DNA from: Karalla daura
Lineage: Eukaryota; Chordata; Actinopteri; Chaetodontiformes; Leiognathidae
NCBI GenBank assembly: GCA_029224185.1
Contig: CM055198.1
Coordinates: 3,856,424 to 3,920,423 of the forward strand
Reading direction: 5' to 3'
DNA length: 64,000 bases
The first letter of the stretch is position 1; every line of letters starts with the position of its first letter. Position numbers and translations under genes: made by a program. The notes below the pieces were generated by a model. The model was not told where the DNA came from, made no database searches, and was given only the letters and a program-made list of their open reading frames with translations. Positions 31,951 through 45,900 of this stretch are shown piece after piece.

Positions 31951-32748
31951 TGCGAGCGAGCCCAAACCCACCATTTGGGGTGTGAGCCGCCTCCGGGGTG
32001 GCCCACGCTCACTGGAAAAAGCAATCCCGATGCCGGATTTGATCCTGGAGCTGAGATATTAAAGCTCGCCGAAAGTGAAAAAAACGACCACCCCGGACCT
32101 GTCGTTTTGGCCGAGATCCCGACCCCGAGCGAGCGAGCCCAAACCCACCATTTGGGGTGTGAGCCGCCTCCGGGGTGGCCCACGCTCACTGGAAAAAGCA
32201 ATCCCGATGCCGGATTTGATCCTGGAGCTGAGATATTAAAGCTCGCCGAAAGTGAAAAAAACGACCACCCCGGACCTGTCGTTTTAGCCGAGATCCCGAC
32301 CCCGAGCGAGCGAGCCCAAACCCACCATTTGGGGTGTGAGCCGCCTCCGGGGTGGCCCACGCTCACTGGAAAAAGCAATCCCGATGCCGGATTTGATCCT
32401 GGAGCTGAGATATTAAAGCTCGCCGAAAGTGAAAAAAACGACCACCCCGGACCTGTCGTTTTGGCCGAGATCCCGACCCCGAGCGAGCGAGCCCAAACCC
32501 ACCATTTGGGGTGTGAGCCGCCTCCGGGGTGGCCCACGCTCACTGGAAAAAGCAATCCCGAGGCCGGCTTTGATCCTGGAGCTGAGATATTAAAGCTCGC
32601 CGAAAGTGAAAAAAACGACCACCCCGGACCTGTCGTTTTGGCCGAGATCCCGACCCCGAGCGAGCGAGCCCAAACCCACCATTTGGGGTGTGAGCCGCCT
32701 CCGGGGTGGCCCACGCTCACTGGAAAAAGCAATCCCGAGGCCGGCTTT

Positions 32749-32876
32749 GATCCTGGAGCTGAGATATTAAAGCTCGCCGAAAGTGAAAAAAACGACAGGT
32801 CCGGGGTGGTCGTTTTTTTCACTTTTTTACTTTCGGCGAGCTTTAATATCTCATCTCCAGGATCATATGATCCTGG
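32749..32876. repeat. Inverted half-monomer / hairpin 5
   Basis: Fifth copy, 3,217 bp beyond hairpin 4. The palindrome is at 32857-32876. It is preceded by monomers with the GAGGCCGGCTTTG variant. Confidence 0.92.
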
Positions 32877-35800
32877 GAAAAAAAAAATATGAGACGGGAA
32901 AAAAACGACCACCCCGGACCTGTCGTTTTGGCCGAGATCCCGACCCCGTCGGATTTGATCCTGGAGCTGAGATATTAAAGCTCGCCGAAAGTGAAAAAAA
33001 CGACCACCCCGGACCTGTCGTTTTAGCCGAGATCCCGACCCCGTGCGAGCGAGCCCAAACCCACCATTTGGGGTGTGAGCCGCCTCCGGGGTGGCCCACG
33101 CTCACTGGAAAGAGCAATCCCGATGCCGGATTTGATCCTGGAGCTGAGATATTAAAGCTCGCCGAAAGTGAAAAAAAAGACCACCCCGGACCTGTCGTTT
33201 TGGCCGAGATCCCGACCCCGAGCGAGCGAGCCCAAACCCACCATTTGGGGTGTGAGCCGCCTCCGGGGTGGCCCACGCTCACTGGAAAAAGCAATACCGA
33301 TACCGGATTTGATGCTGGAGCTGAGATATTAAAGCTCGCCGAAAGTGAAAAAAACGACCACCCCGGACCTGTCGTTTTGGCCGAGATCCCGACCCCGAGC
33401 GAGCGAGCCCAAACCCACCATTTGGGGTGTGAGCCGCCTCCGGGGTGGCCCACGCTCACTGGAAAAAGCAATCCCGATGCCGGATTTGATCCTGGAGCTG
33501 AGATATTAAAGCTCGCCGAAAGTGAAAAAAACGACCACCCCGGACCTGTCGTTTTGGCCGAGATCCCGACCCCGAGCGAGCGAGCCCAAACCCACCATTT
33601 GGGGTGTGAGCCGCCTCCGGGGTGGCCCACGCTCACTGGAAAAAGCAATCCCGATGCCGGATTTGATGCTGGAGCTGAGATATTAAAGCTCGCCGAAAGT
33701 GAAAAAAACGACCACCCCGGACCTGTCGTTTTGGCCGAGATCCAGACCCCGAGCGAGCGAGCCCAAACCCACGATGTGGGGTGTGAGCCGCCTCCGGGGT
33801 GGCCCACGCTCACTGGAAAAAGCAATCCCGATACCGGATTTGATCCTGGAGCTGAGATATTAAAGCTCGCCGAAAGTGAAAAAAACGACCACCCCGGACC
33901 TGTCGTTTTGGCCGAGGTCCAGACCCCGAGCGAGCGAGCCCAAACCCACCATTTGGGGTGTGAGCCGCCTCCGGGGTGGCCCACGCTCACTGGAAAAAGC
34001 AATCCCGATGCCGGATTTGATCCTGGAGCTGAGATATTAAAGCTCGCCGAAAGTGAAAAAAACGACCACCCCGGACCTGTCGTTTTGGCCGAGATCCCGA
34101 CCCCGTGCGAGCGAGCCCAAACCCACCATTTGGGGTGTGAGCCGCCTCCGGGGTGGCCCACGCTCACTGGAAAAAGCAATCCCGATGCCGGATTTGATCC
34201 TGGAGCTGAGATATTAAAGCTCGCCGAAAGTGAAAAAAACGACCACCCCGGACCTGTCGTTTTGGCCGAGATCCCGACCCCGAGCGAGCGAGCCCAAACC
34301 CACCATTTGGGGTGTGAGCCGCCTCCGGGGTGGCCCACGCTCACTGGAAAAAGCAATCCCGATGCCGGATTTGATCCTGGAGCTGAGATATTAAAGCTCG
34401 CCGAAAGTGAAAAAAACGACCACCCCGGACCTGTCGTTTTAGCCGAGATCCCGACCCCGAGCGAGCGAGCCCAAACCCACCATTTGGGGTGTGAGCCGCC
34501 TCCGGGGTGGCCCACGCTCACTGGAAAAAGCAATCCCGATGCCGGATTTGATCCTGGAGCTGAGATATTAAAGCTCGCCGAAAGTGAAAAAAACGACCAC
34601 CCCGGACCTGTCGTTTTGGCCGAGATCCCGACCCCGAGCGAGCGAGCCCAAACCCACCATTTGGGGTGTGAGCCGCCTCCGGGGTGGCCCACGCTCACTG
34701 GAAAAAGCAATCCCGAGGCCGGCTTTGATCCTGGAGCTGAGATATTAAAGCTCGCCGAAAGTGAAAAAAACGACCACCCCGGACCTGTCGTTTTGGCCGA
34801 GATCCCGACCCCGAGCGAGCGAGCCCAAACCCACCATTTGGGGTGTGAGCCGCCTCCGGGGTGGCCCACGCTCACTGGAAAAAGCAATCCCGAGGCCGGC
34901 TTTGATCCTGGAGCTGAGATATTAAAGCTCGCCGAAAGTGAAAAAAACGACCACCCCGGACCTGTCGTTTTGGCAGAGATCCCGACCCCGAGCGAGCGAG
35001 CCCAAACCCACCATTTGGGGTGTGAGCCGCCTCCGGGGTGGCCCACGCTCACTGGAAAAAGCAATCCCGAGGCCGGCTTTGATCCTGGAGCTGAGATATT
35101 AAAGCTCGCCGAAAGTGAAAAAAACGACCACCCCGGACCTGTCGTTTTGGCCGAGATCCCGACCCCGAGCGAGCGAGCCCAAACCCACCATTTGGGGTGT
35201 GAGCCGCCTCCGGGGTGGCCCACGCTCACTGGAAAAAGCAATCCCGATGCCGGATTTGATCCTGGAGCTGAGATATTAAAGCTCGCCGAAAGTGAAAAAA
35301 ACGACCACCCCGGACCTGTCGTTTTGGCCGAGATCCCGACCCCGAGCGAGCGAGCCCAAACCCACCATTTGGGGTGTGAGCCGCCTCCGGGGTGGCCCAC
35401 GCTCACTGGAAAAAGCAATCCCGATGCCGGATTTGATGCTGGAGCTGAGATATTAAAGCTCGCCGAAAGTGAAAAAAACGACCACCCCGGACCTGTCGTT
35501 TTGGCCGAGATCCAGACCCCGAGCGAGCGAGCCCAAACCCACGATGTGGGGTGTGAGCCGCCTCCGGGGTGGCCCACGCTCACTGGAAAAAGCAATCCCG
35601 ATACCGGATTTGATCCTGGAGCTGAGATATTAAAGCTCGCCGAAAGTGAAAAAAACGACCACCCCGGACCTGTCGTTTTGGCCGAGGTCCAGACCCCGAG
35701 CGAGCGAGCCCAAACCCACCATTTGGGGTGTGAGCCGCCTCCGGGGTGGCCCACGCTCACTGGAAAAAGCAATCCCGATGCCGGATTTGATCCTGGAGCT

Positions 35801-38800
35801 GAGATATTAAAGCTCGCCGAAAGTGAAAAAAACGACCACCCCGGACCTGTCGTTTTGGCCGAGATCCCGACCCCGTGCGAGCGAGCCCAAACCCACCATT
35901 TGGGGTGTGAGCCGCCTCCGGGGTGGCCCACGCTCACTGGAAAAAGCAATCCCGATGCCGGATTTGATCCTGGAGCTGAGATATTAAAGCTCGCCGAAAG
36001 TGAAAAAAACGACCACCCCGGACCTGTCGTTTTGGCCGAGATCCCGACCCCGAGCGAGCGAGCCCAAACCCACCATTTGGGGTGTGAGCCGCCTCCGGGG
36101 TGGCCCACGCTCACTGGAAAAAGCAATCCCGATGCCGGATTTGATCCTGGAGCTGAGATATTAAAGCTCGCCGAAAGTGAAAAAAACGACCACCCCGGAC
36201 CTGTCGTTTTAGCCGAGATCCCGACCCCGAGCGAGCGAGCCCAAACCCACCATTTGGGGTGTGAGCCGCCTCCGGGGTGGCCCACGCTCACTGGAAAAAG
36301 CAATCCCGATGCCGGATTTGATCCTGGAGCTGAGATATTAAAGCTCGCCGAAAGTGAAAAAAACGACCACCCCGGACCTGTCGTTTTGGCCGAGATCCCG
36401 ACCCCGAGCGAGCGAGCCCAAACCCACCATTTGGGGTGTGAGCCGCCTCCGGGGTGGCCCACGCTCACTGGAAAAAGCAATCCCGATGCCGGATTTGATC
36501 CTGGAGCTGAGAAATTAAAGCTTGCCGAAAGTGAAAAAAACGACCACCCCGGACCTGTCGTTTTGGCCGAGATCCCGACCCCGAGCGAGCGAGCCCAAAC
36601 CCACCATTTGGGGTGTGAGCCGCCTCCGGGGTGGCCCACGCTCACTGGAAAGAGCAATCCCGATGCCGGATTTGATCCTGGAGCTGAGATATTAAAGCTC
36701 GCCGAAAGTGAAAAAAACGACCACCCCGGACCTGTCGTTTTGGCCGAGATCCTGACCCCGAGCGAGCGAGCCCAAACCCACCATTTGGGGTGTGAGCCGC
36801 CTCCGGGGTGGCCCACGCTCACTGGAAAGAGCAATCCCGATGCCGGATTTGATCCTGGAGCTGAGATATTAAAGCTCGCCGAAAGTGAAAAAAACGACCA
36901 CCCCGGACCTGTCGTTTTGGCCGAGATCCCGACCCCGAGCGAGCGAGCCCAAACCCACCATTTGGGGTGTGAGCCGCCTCCGGGGTGGCCCACGCTCACT
37001 GGAAAAAGCAATCCCGATGCCGGATTTGATCCTGGAGCTGAGATATTAAAGCTCGCCGAAAGTGAAAAAAACGACCACCCCGGACCTGTCGTTTTGGCCG
37101 AGATCCCGACCCCGAGCGAGCGAGCCCAAACCCACGATGTGGGGTGTGAGCCGCCTCCGGGGTGGCCCACGCTCACTGGAAAAAGCAATCCCGATACCGG
37201 ATTTGATCCTGGAGCTGAGATATTAAAGCTCGCCGAAAGTGAAAAAAACGACCACCCCGGACCTGTCGTTTTGGCCGAGGTCCAGACCCCGAGCGAGCGA
37301 GCCCAAACCCACCATTTGGGGTGTGAGCCGCCTCCGGGGTGGCCCACGCTCACTGGAAAAAGCAATCCCGATGCCGGATTTGATCCTGGAGCTGAGATAT
37401 TAAAGCTCGCCGAAAGTGAAAAAAACGACCACCCCGGACCTGTCGTTTTGGCCGAGATCCCGACCCCGAGCGAGCGAGCCAAAACCCACCATTTGGGGTG
37501 TGAGCCGCCTCCGGGGTGGCCCACGCTCACTGGAAAAAGCAATCCCGATGCCGGATTTGATCCTGGAGCTGAGAAATTAAAGCTTGCCGAAAGTGAAAAA
37601 AACGACCACCCCGGACCTGTCGTTTTGGCCGAGATCCCGACCCCGAGCGAGCGAGCCCAAACCCACCATTTGGGGTGTGAGCCGCCTCCGGGGTGGCCCA
37701 CGCTCACTGGAAAGAGCAATCCCGATGCCGGATTTGATCCTGGAGCTGAGATATTAAAGCTCGCCGAAAGTGAAAAAAACGACCACCCCGGACCTGTCGT
37801 TTTGGCCGAGATCCTGACCCCGAGCGAGCGAGCCCAAACCCACCATTTGGGGTGTGAGCCGCCTCCGGGGTGGCCCACGCTCACTGGAAAGAGCAATCCC
37901 GATGCCGGATTTGATCCTGGAGCTGAGATATTAAAGCTCGCCGAAAGTGAAAAAAACGACCACCCCGGACCTGTCGTTTTGGCCGAGATCCCGACCCCGA
38001 GCGAGCGAGCCCAAACCCACCATTTGGGGTGTGAGCCGCCTCCGGGGTGGCCCACGCTCACTGGAAAAAGCAATCCCGATGCCGGATTTGATCCTGGAGC
38101 TGAGATATTAAAGCTCGCCGAAAGTGAAAAAAACGACCACCCCGGACCTGTCGTTTTGGCCGAGATCCAGACCCCGAGCGAGCGAGCCCAAACCCACGAT
38201 GTGGGGTGTGAGCCGCCTCCGGGGTGGCCCACGCTCACTGGAAAAAGCAATCCCGATACCGGATTTGATCCTGGAGCTGAGATATTAAAGCTCGCCGAAA
38301 GTGAAAAAAACGACCACCCCGGACCTGTCGTTTTGGCCGAGGTCCAGACCCCGAGCGAGCGAGCCCAAACCCACCATTTGGGGTGTGAGCCGCCTCCGGG
38401 GTGGCCCACGCTCACTGGAAAGAGCAATCCCGATGCCGGATTTGATGCTGGAGCTGAGATATTAAAGCTCGCCGAAAGTGAAAAAAACGACCACCCCGGA
38501 CCTGTCGTTTTGGCCGAGATCCCGACCCCGAGCGAGCGAGCCCAAACCCACCATTTGGGGTGTGAGTCGCCTCCGGGGTGGCCCACGCTCACTGGAAAGA
38601 GCAATCCCGATGCCGGATTTGATCCTGGAGCTGAGATATTAAAGCTCGCCGAAAGTGAAAAAAACGACCACCCCGGACCTGTCGTTTTGGCCGAGATCCC
38701 GACCCCGAGCGAGCGAGCCCAAACCCACCATTTGGGGTGTGAGCCGCCTCCGGGGTGGCCCACGCTCACTGGAAAAAGCAATCCCGATGCCGGATTTGAT

Positions 38801-41800
38801 CCTGGAGCTGAGATATTAAAGCTCGCCGAAAGTGAAAAAAACGACCACCCCGGACCTGTCGTTTTGGCCGAGGTCCAGACCCCGAGCGAGCGAGCCCAAA
38901 CCCACCATTTGGGGTGTGAGCCGCCTCCGGGGTGGCCCACGCTCACTGGAAAAAGCAATCCCGATGCCGGATTTGATCCTGGAGCTGAGATATTAAAGCT
39001 CGCCGAAAGTGAAAAAAACGACCACCCCGGACCTGTCGTTTTGGCCGAGATCCCGACCCCGAGCGAGCGAGCCAAAACCCACCATTTGGGGTGTGAGCCG
39101 CCTCCGGGGTGGCCCACGCTCACTGGAAAAAGCAATCCCGATGCCGGATTTGATCCTGGAGCTGAGAAATTAAAGCTTGCCGAAAGTGAAAAAAACGACC
39201 ACCCCGGACCTGTCGTTTTGGCCGAGATCCCGACCCCGAGCGAGCGAGCCCAAACCCACCATTTGGGGTGTGAGCCGCCTCCGGGGTGGCCCACGCTCAC
39301 TGGAAAGAGCAATCCCGATGCCGGATTTGATCCTGGAGCTGAGATATTAAAGCTCGCCGAAAGTGAAAAAAACGACCACCCCGGACCTGTCGTTTTGGCC
39401 GAGATCCTGACCCCGAGCGAGCGAGCCCAAACCCACCATTTGGGGTGTGAGCCGCCTCCGGGGTGGCCCACGCTCACTGGAAAGAGCAATCCCGATGCCG
39501 GATTTGATCCTGGAGCTGAGATATTAAAGCTCGCCGAAAGTGAAAAAAACGACCACCCCGGACCTGTCGTTTTGGCCGAGATCCCGACCCCGAGCGAGCG
39601 AGCCCAAACCCACCATTTGGGGTGTGAGCCGCCTCCGGGGTGGCCCACGCTCACTGGAAAAAGCAATCCCGATGCCGGATTTGATCCTGGAGCTGAGATA
39701 TTAAAGCTCGCCGAAAGTGAAAAAAACGACCACCCCGGACCTGTCGTTTTGGCCGAGATCCAGACCCCGAGCGAGCGAGCCCAAACCCACGATGTGGGGT
39801 GTGAGCCGCCTCCGGGGTGGCCCACGCTCACTGGAAAAAGCAATCCCGATACCGGATTTGATCCTGGAGCTGAGATATTAAAGCTCGCCGAAAGTGAAAA
39901 AAACGACCACCCCGGACCTGTCGTTTTGGCCGAGGTCCAGACCCCGAGCGAGCGAGCCCAAACCCACCATTTGGGGTGTGAGCCGCCTCCGGGGTGGCCC
40001 ACGCTCACTGGAAAGAGCAATCCCGATGCCGGATTTGATGCTGGAGCTGAGATATTAAAGCTCGCCGAAAGTGAAAAAAACGACCACCCCGGACCTGTCG
40101 TTTTGGCCGAGATCCCGACCCCGAGCGAGCGAGCCCAAACCCACCATTTGGGGTGTGAGTCGCCTCCGGGGTGGCCCACGCTCACTGGAAAGAGCAATCC
40201 CGATGCCGGATTTGATCCTGGAGCTGAGATATTAAAGCTCGCCGAAAGTGAAAAAAACGACCACCCCGGACCTGTCGTTTTGGCCGAGATCCCGACCCCG
40301 AGCGAGCGAGCCCAAACCCACCATTTGGGGTGTGAGCCGCCTCCGGGGTGGCCCACGCTCACTGGAAAAAGCAATCCCGATGCCGGATTTGATCCTGGAG
40401 CTGAGATATTAAAGCTCGCCGAAAGTGAAAAAAACGACCACCCCCGACCTGTCGTTTTGGCCGAGATCCCGACCCCGAGCGAGCGAGCGAGCCCAAACCC
40501 ACCATTTGGGGTGTGAGCCGCCTCCGGGGTGGCCCACGCTCACTGGAAAGAGCAATCCCGATGCCGGATTTGATCCTGGAGCTGAGATATTAAAGCTCGC
40601 CGAAAGTGAAAAAAACGACCACCCCGGACCTGTCGTTTTGGCCGAGATCCCGACCCCGAGCGAGCGAGCCCAAACCCACCATTTGGGGTGTGAGCCGCCT
40701 CCGGGGTGGCCCACGCTCACTGGAAAGAGCAATCCCGATGCCGGATTTGATCCTGGAGCTGAGATATTAAAGCTCGCCGAAAGTGAAAAAAACGACCACC
40801 CCGGACCTGTCGTTTTGGCCGAGATCCCGACCCCGAGCGAGCGAGCCCAAACCCACCATTTGGGGTGTGAGCCGCCTCCGGGGTGGCCCACGCTCACTGG
40901 AAAAAGCAATCCCGATGCCGGATTTGATCCTGGAGCTGAGATATTAAAGCTCGCCGAAAGTGAAAAAAACGACCACCCCGGACCTGTCGTTTTGGCCGAG
41001 ATCCCGACCCCGAGCGAGCGAGCCCAAACCCACCATTTGGGGTGTGAGCCGCCTCCGGGGTGGCCCACGCTCACTGGAAAAAGCAATCCCGATACCGGAT
41101 TTGATCCTGGAGCTGAGATATTAAAGCTCGCCGAAAGTGAAAAAAACGACCACCCTGGACCTGTCGTTTTAGCCGAGATCCCGACCCCGAGCGAGCGAGC
41201 CCAAACCCACGATGTGGGGTGTGAGCCGCCTCCGGGGTGGCCCACGCTCACTGGAAAAAGCAATCCCGATACCGGATTTGATCCTGGAGCTGAGATATTA
41301 AAGCTCGCCGAAAGTGAAAAAAACGACCACCCCGGACCTGTCGTTTTGGCCGAGGTCCAGACCCCGAGCGAGCGAGCCCAAACCCACCATTTGGGGTGTG
41401 AGCCGCCTCCGGGGTGGCCCACGCTAACTGGAAAGAGCAATCCCGATGCCGGATTTGATCCTGGAGCTGAGATATTAAAGCTCGCCGAAAGTGAAAAAAA
41501 CGACCACCCCGGACCTGTCGTTTTGGCCGAGATCCCGACCCCGAGCGAGCGAGCCCAAACCCACCATTTGGGGTGTGAGTCGCCTCCGGGGTGGCCCACG
41601 CTCACTGGAAAGAGCAATCCCGATGCCGGATTTGATCCTGGAGCTGAGATATTAAAGCTCGCCGAAAGTGAAAAAAACGACCACCCCGGACCTGTCGTTT
41701 TGGCCGAGATCCCGACCCCGAGCGAGCGAGCCAAAACCCACCATTTGGGGTGTGAGCCGCCTCCGGGGTGGCCCACGCTCACTGGAAAAAGCAATCCCGA

Positions 41801-42929
41801 TGCCGGATTTGATCCTGGAGCTGAGATATTAAAGCTCGCCGAAAGTGAAAAAAACGACCACCCCGGACCTGTCGTTTTGGCCGAGATCCCGACCCCGAGC
41901 GAGCGAGCGAGCCCAAACCCACCATTTGGGGTGTGAGCCGCCTCCGGGGTGGCCCACGCTCACTGGAAAGAGCAATCCCGATGCCGGATTTGATCCTGGA
42001 GCTGAGATATTAAAGCTCGCCGAAAGTGAAAAAAACGACCACCCCGGACCTGTCGTTTTGGCCGAGATCCCGACCCCGAGCGAGCGAGCCCAAACCCACC
42101 ATTTGGGGTGTGAGCCGCCTCCGGGGTGGCCCACGCTCACTGGAAAGAGCAATCCCGATGCCGGATTTGATCCTGGAGCTGAGATATTAAAGCTCGCCGA
42201 AAGTGAAAAAAACGACCACCCCGGACCTGTCGTTTTGGCCGAGATCCCGACCCCGAGCGAGCGAGCCCAAACCCACCATTTGGGGTGTGAGCCGCCTCCG
42301 GGGTGGCCCACGCTCACTGGAAAGAGCAATCCCGATGCCGGATTTGATCCTGGAGCTGAGATATTAAAGCTCGCCGAAAGTGAAAAAAACGACCACCCCG
42401 GACCTGTCGTTTTGGCCGAGATCCTGACCCCGAGCGAGCGAGCCCAAACCCACCATTTGGGGTGTGAGCCGCCTCCGGGGTGGCCCACGCTCACTGGAAA
42501 GAGCAATCCCGATGCCGGATTTGATCCTGGAGCTGAGATATTAAAGCTCGCCGAAAGTGAAAAAAACGACCACCCCGGACCTGTCGTTTTGGCCGAGATC
42601 CCGACCCCGAGCGAGCGAGCCCAAACCCACCATTTGGGGTGTGAGCCGCCTCCGGGGTGGCCCACGCTCACTGGAAAAAGCAATCCCGATGCCGGATTTG
42701 ATCCTGGAGCTGAGATATTAAAGCTCGCCGAAAGTGAAAAAAACGACCACCCCGGACCTGTCGTTTTGGCCGAGATCCCGACCCCGAGCGAGCGAGCCCA
42801 AACCCACCATTTGGGGTGTGAGCCGCCTCCGGGGTGGCCCACGCTCACTGGAAAAAGCAATCCCGATACCGGATTTGATCCTGGAGCTGAGATATTAAAG
42901 CTCGCCGAAAGTGAAAAAAACGACCACCC

Positions 42930-45900
42930 TGGACCTGTCGTTTTAGCCGAGATCCCGACCCCGAGCGAGCGAGCCCAAACCCACGATGTGGGGTGTGAGC
43001 CGCCTCCGGGGTGGCCCACGCTCACTGGAAAAAGCAATCCCGATACCGGATTTGATCCTGGAGCTGAGATATTAAAGCTCGCCGAAAGTGAAAAAAACGA
43101 CCACCCCGGACCTGTCGTTTTGGCCGAGGTCCAGACCCCGAGCGAGCGAGCCCAAACCCACCATTTGGGGTGTGAGCCGCCTCCGGGGTGGCCCACGCTA
43201 ACTGGAAAGAGCAATCCCGATGCCGGATTTGATCCTGGAGCTGAGATATTAAAGCTCGCCGAAAGTGAAAAAAACGACCACCCCGGACCTGTCGTTTTGG
43301 CCGAGATCCCGACCCCGAGCGAGCGAGCCCAAACCCACCATTTGGGGTGTGAGTCGCCTCCGGGGTGGCCCACGCTCACTGGAAAGAGCAATCCCGATGC
43401 CGGATTTGATCCTGGAGCTGAGATATTAAAGCTCGCCGAAAGTGAAAAAAACGACCACCCCGGACCTGTCGTTTTGGCCGAGATCCCGACCCCGAGCGAG
43501 CGAGCCAAAACCCACCATTTGGGGTGTGAGCCGCCTCCGGGGTGGCCCACGCTCACTGGAAAAAGCAATCCCGATGCCGGATTTGATCCTGGAGCTGAGA
43601 TATTAAAGCTCGCCGAAAGTGAAAAAAACGACCACCCCGGACCTGTCGTTTTGGCCGAGATCCCGACCCCGAGCGAGCGAGCGAGCCCAAACCCACCATT
43701 TGGGGTGTGAGCCGCCTCCGGGGTGGCCCACGCTCACTGGAAAGAGCAATCCCGATGCCGGATTTGATCCTGGAGCTGAGATATTAAAGCTCGCCGAAAG
43801 TGAAAAAAACGACCACCCCGGACCTGTCGTTTTGGCCGAGATCCCGACCCCGAGCGAGCGAGCCCAAACCCACCATTTGGGGTGTGAGCCGCCTCCGGGG
43901 TGGCCCACGCTCACTGGAAAGAGCAATCCCGATGCCGGATTTGATCCTGGAGCTGAGATATTAAAGCTCGCCGAAAGTGAAAAAAACGACCACCCCGGAC
44001 CTGTCGTTTTGGCCGAGATCCCGACCCCGAGCGAGCGAGCCCAAACCCACCATTTGGGGTGTGAGCCGCCTCCGGGGTGGCCCACGCTCACTGGAAAGAG
44101 CAATCCCGATGCCGGATTTGATCCTGGAGCTGAGATATTAAAGCTCGCCGAAAGTGAAAAAAACGACCACCCCGGACCTGTCGTTTTGGCCGAGATCCTG
44201 ACCCCGAGCGAGCGAGCCCAAACCCACCATTTGGGGTGTGAGCCGCCTCCGGGGTGGCCCACGCTCACTGGAAAGAGCAATCCCGATGCCGGATTTGATC
44301 CTGGAGCTGAGATATTAAAGCTCGCCGAAAGTGAAAAAAACGACCACCCCGGACCTGTCGTTTTGGCCGAGATCCCGACCCCGAGCGAGCGAGCCCAAAC
44401 CCACCATTTGGGGTGTGAGCCGCCTCCGGGGTGGCCCACGCTCACTGGAAAAAGCAATCCCGATGCCGGATTTGATCCTGGAGCTGAGATATTAAAGCTC
44501 GCCGAAAGTGAAAAAAACGACCACCCCGGACCTGTCGTTTTGGCCGAGATCCCGACCCCGAGCGAGCGAGCCCAAACCCACCATTTGGGGTGTGAGCCGC
44601 CTCCGGGGTGGCCCACGCTCACTGGAAAAAGCAATACCGATACCGGATTTGATGCTGGAGCTGAGATATTAAAGCTCGCCGAAAGTGAAAAAAACGACCA
44701 CCCCGGACCTGTCGTTTTGGCCGAGATCCCGACCCCGAGCGAGCGAGCCCAAACCCACCATTTGGGGTGTGAGTCGCCTCCGGGGTGGCCCACGCTCACT
44801 GGAAAGAGCAATCCCGATGCCGGATTTGATCCTGGAGCTGAGATATTAAAGCTCGCCGAAAGTGAAAAAAACGACCACCCCGGACCTGTCGTTTTGGCCG
44901 AGATCCCGACCCCGAGCGAGCGAGCCCAAACCCACCATTTGGGGTGTGAGCCGCCTCCGGGGTGGCCCACGCTCACTGGAAAAAGCAATCCCGATGCCGG
45001 ATTTGATCCTGGAGCTGAGATATTAAAGCTCGCCGAAAGTGAAAAAAACGACCACCCCCGACCTGTCGTTTTGGCCGAGATCCCGACCCCGAGCGAGCGA
45101 GCGAGCCCAAACCCACCATTTGGGGTGTGAGCCGCCTCCGGGGTGGCCCACGCTCACTGGAAAGAGCAATCCCGATGCCGGATTTGATCCTGGAGCTGAG
45201 ATATTAAAGCTCGCCGAAAGTGAAAAAAACGACCACCCCGGACCTGTCGTTTTGGCCGAGATCCCGACCCCGAGCGAGCGAGCCCAAACCCACCATTTGG
45301 GGTGTGAGCCGCCTCCGGGGTGGCCCACGCTCACTGGAAAGAGCAATCCCGATGCCGGATTTGATCCTGGAGCTGAGATATTAAAGCTCGCCGAAAGTGA
45401 AAAAAACGACCACCCCGGACCTGTCGTTTTGGCCGAGATCCCGACCCCGAGCGAGCGAGCCCAAACCCACCATTTGGGGTGTGAGCCGCCTCCGGGGTGG
45501 CCCACGCTCACTGGAAAAAGCAATCCCGATGCCGGATTTGATCCTGGAGCTGAGATATTAAAGCTCGCCGAAAGTGAAAAAAACGACCACCCCGGACCTG
45601 TCGTTTTGGCCGAGATCCCGACCCCGAGCGAGCGAGCCCAAACCCACCATTTGGGGTGTGAGCCGCCTCCGGGGTGGCCCACGCTCACTGGAAAAAGCAA
45701 TCCCAATACCGGATTTGATCCTGGAGCTGAGATATTAAAGCTCGCCGAAAGTGAAAAAAACGACCACCCCGGACCTGTCGTTTTAGCCGAGATCCCGACC
45801 CCGAGCGAGCGAGCCCAAACCCACGATGTGGGGTGTGAGCCGCCTCCGGGGTGGCCCACGCTCACTGGAAAAAGCAATCCCGATACCGGATTTGATCCTG

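Noticed and set aside
32783..40516. A 2,577-codon plus-strand frame, and the comparable frames over the rest of the array, as giant repetitive proteins
   Set aside because: No ATG start, no Met, no domain, an equally long frame on the opposite strand, and breakage at each 181-bp monomer. They are explained by a 177-bp (3 x 59) repeat lacking stops in two frames.
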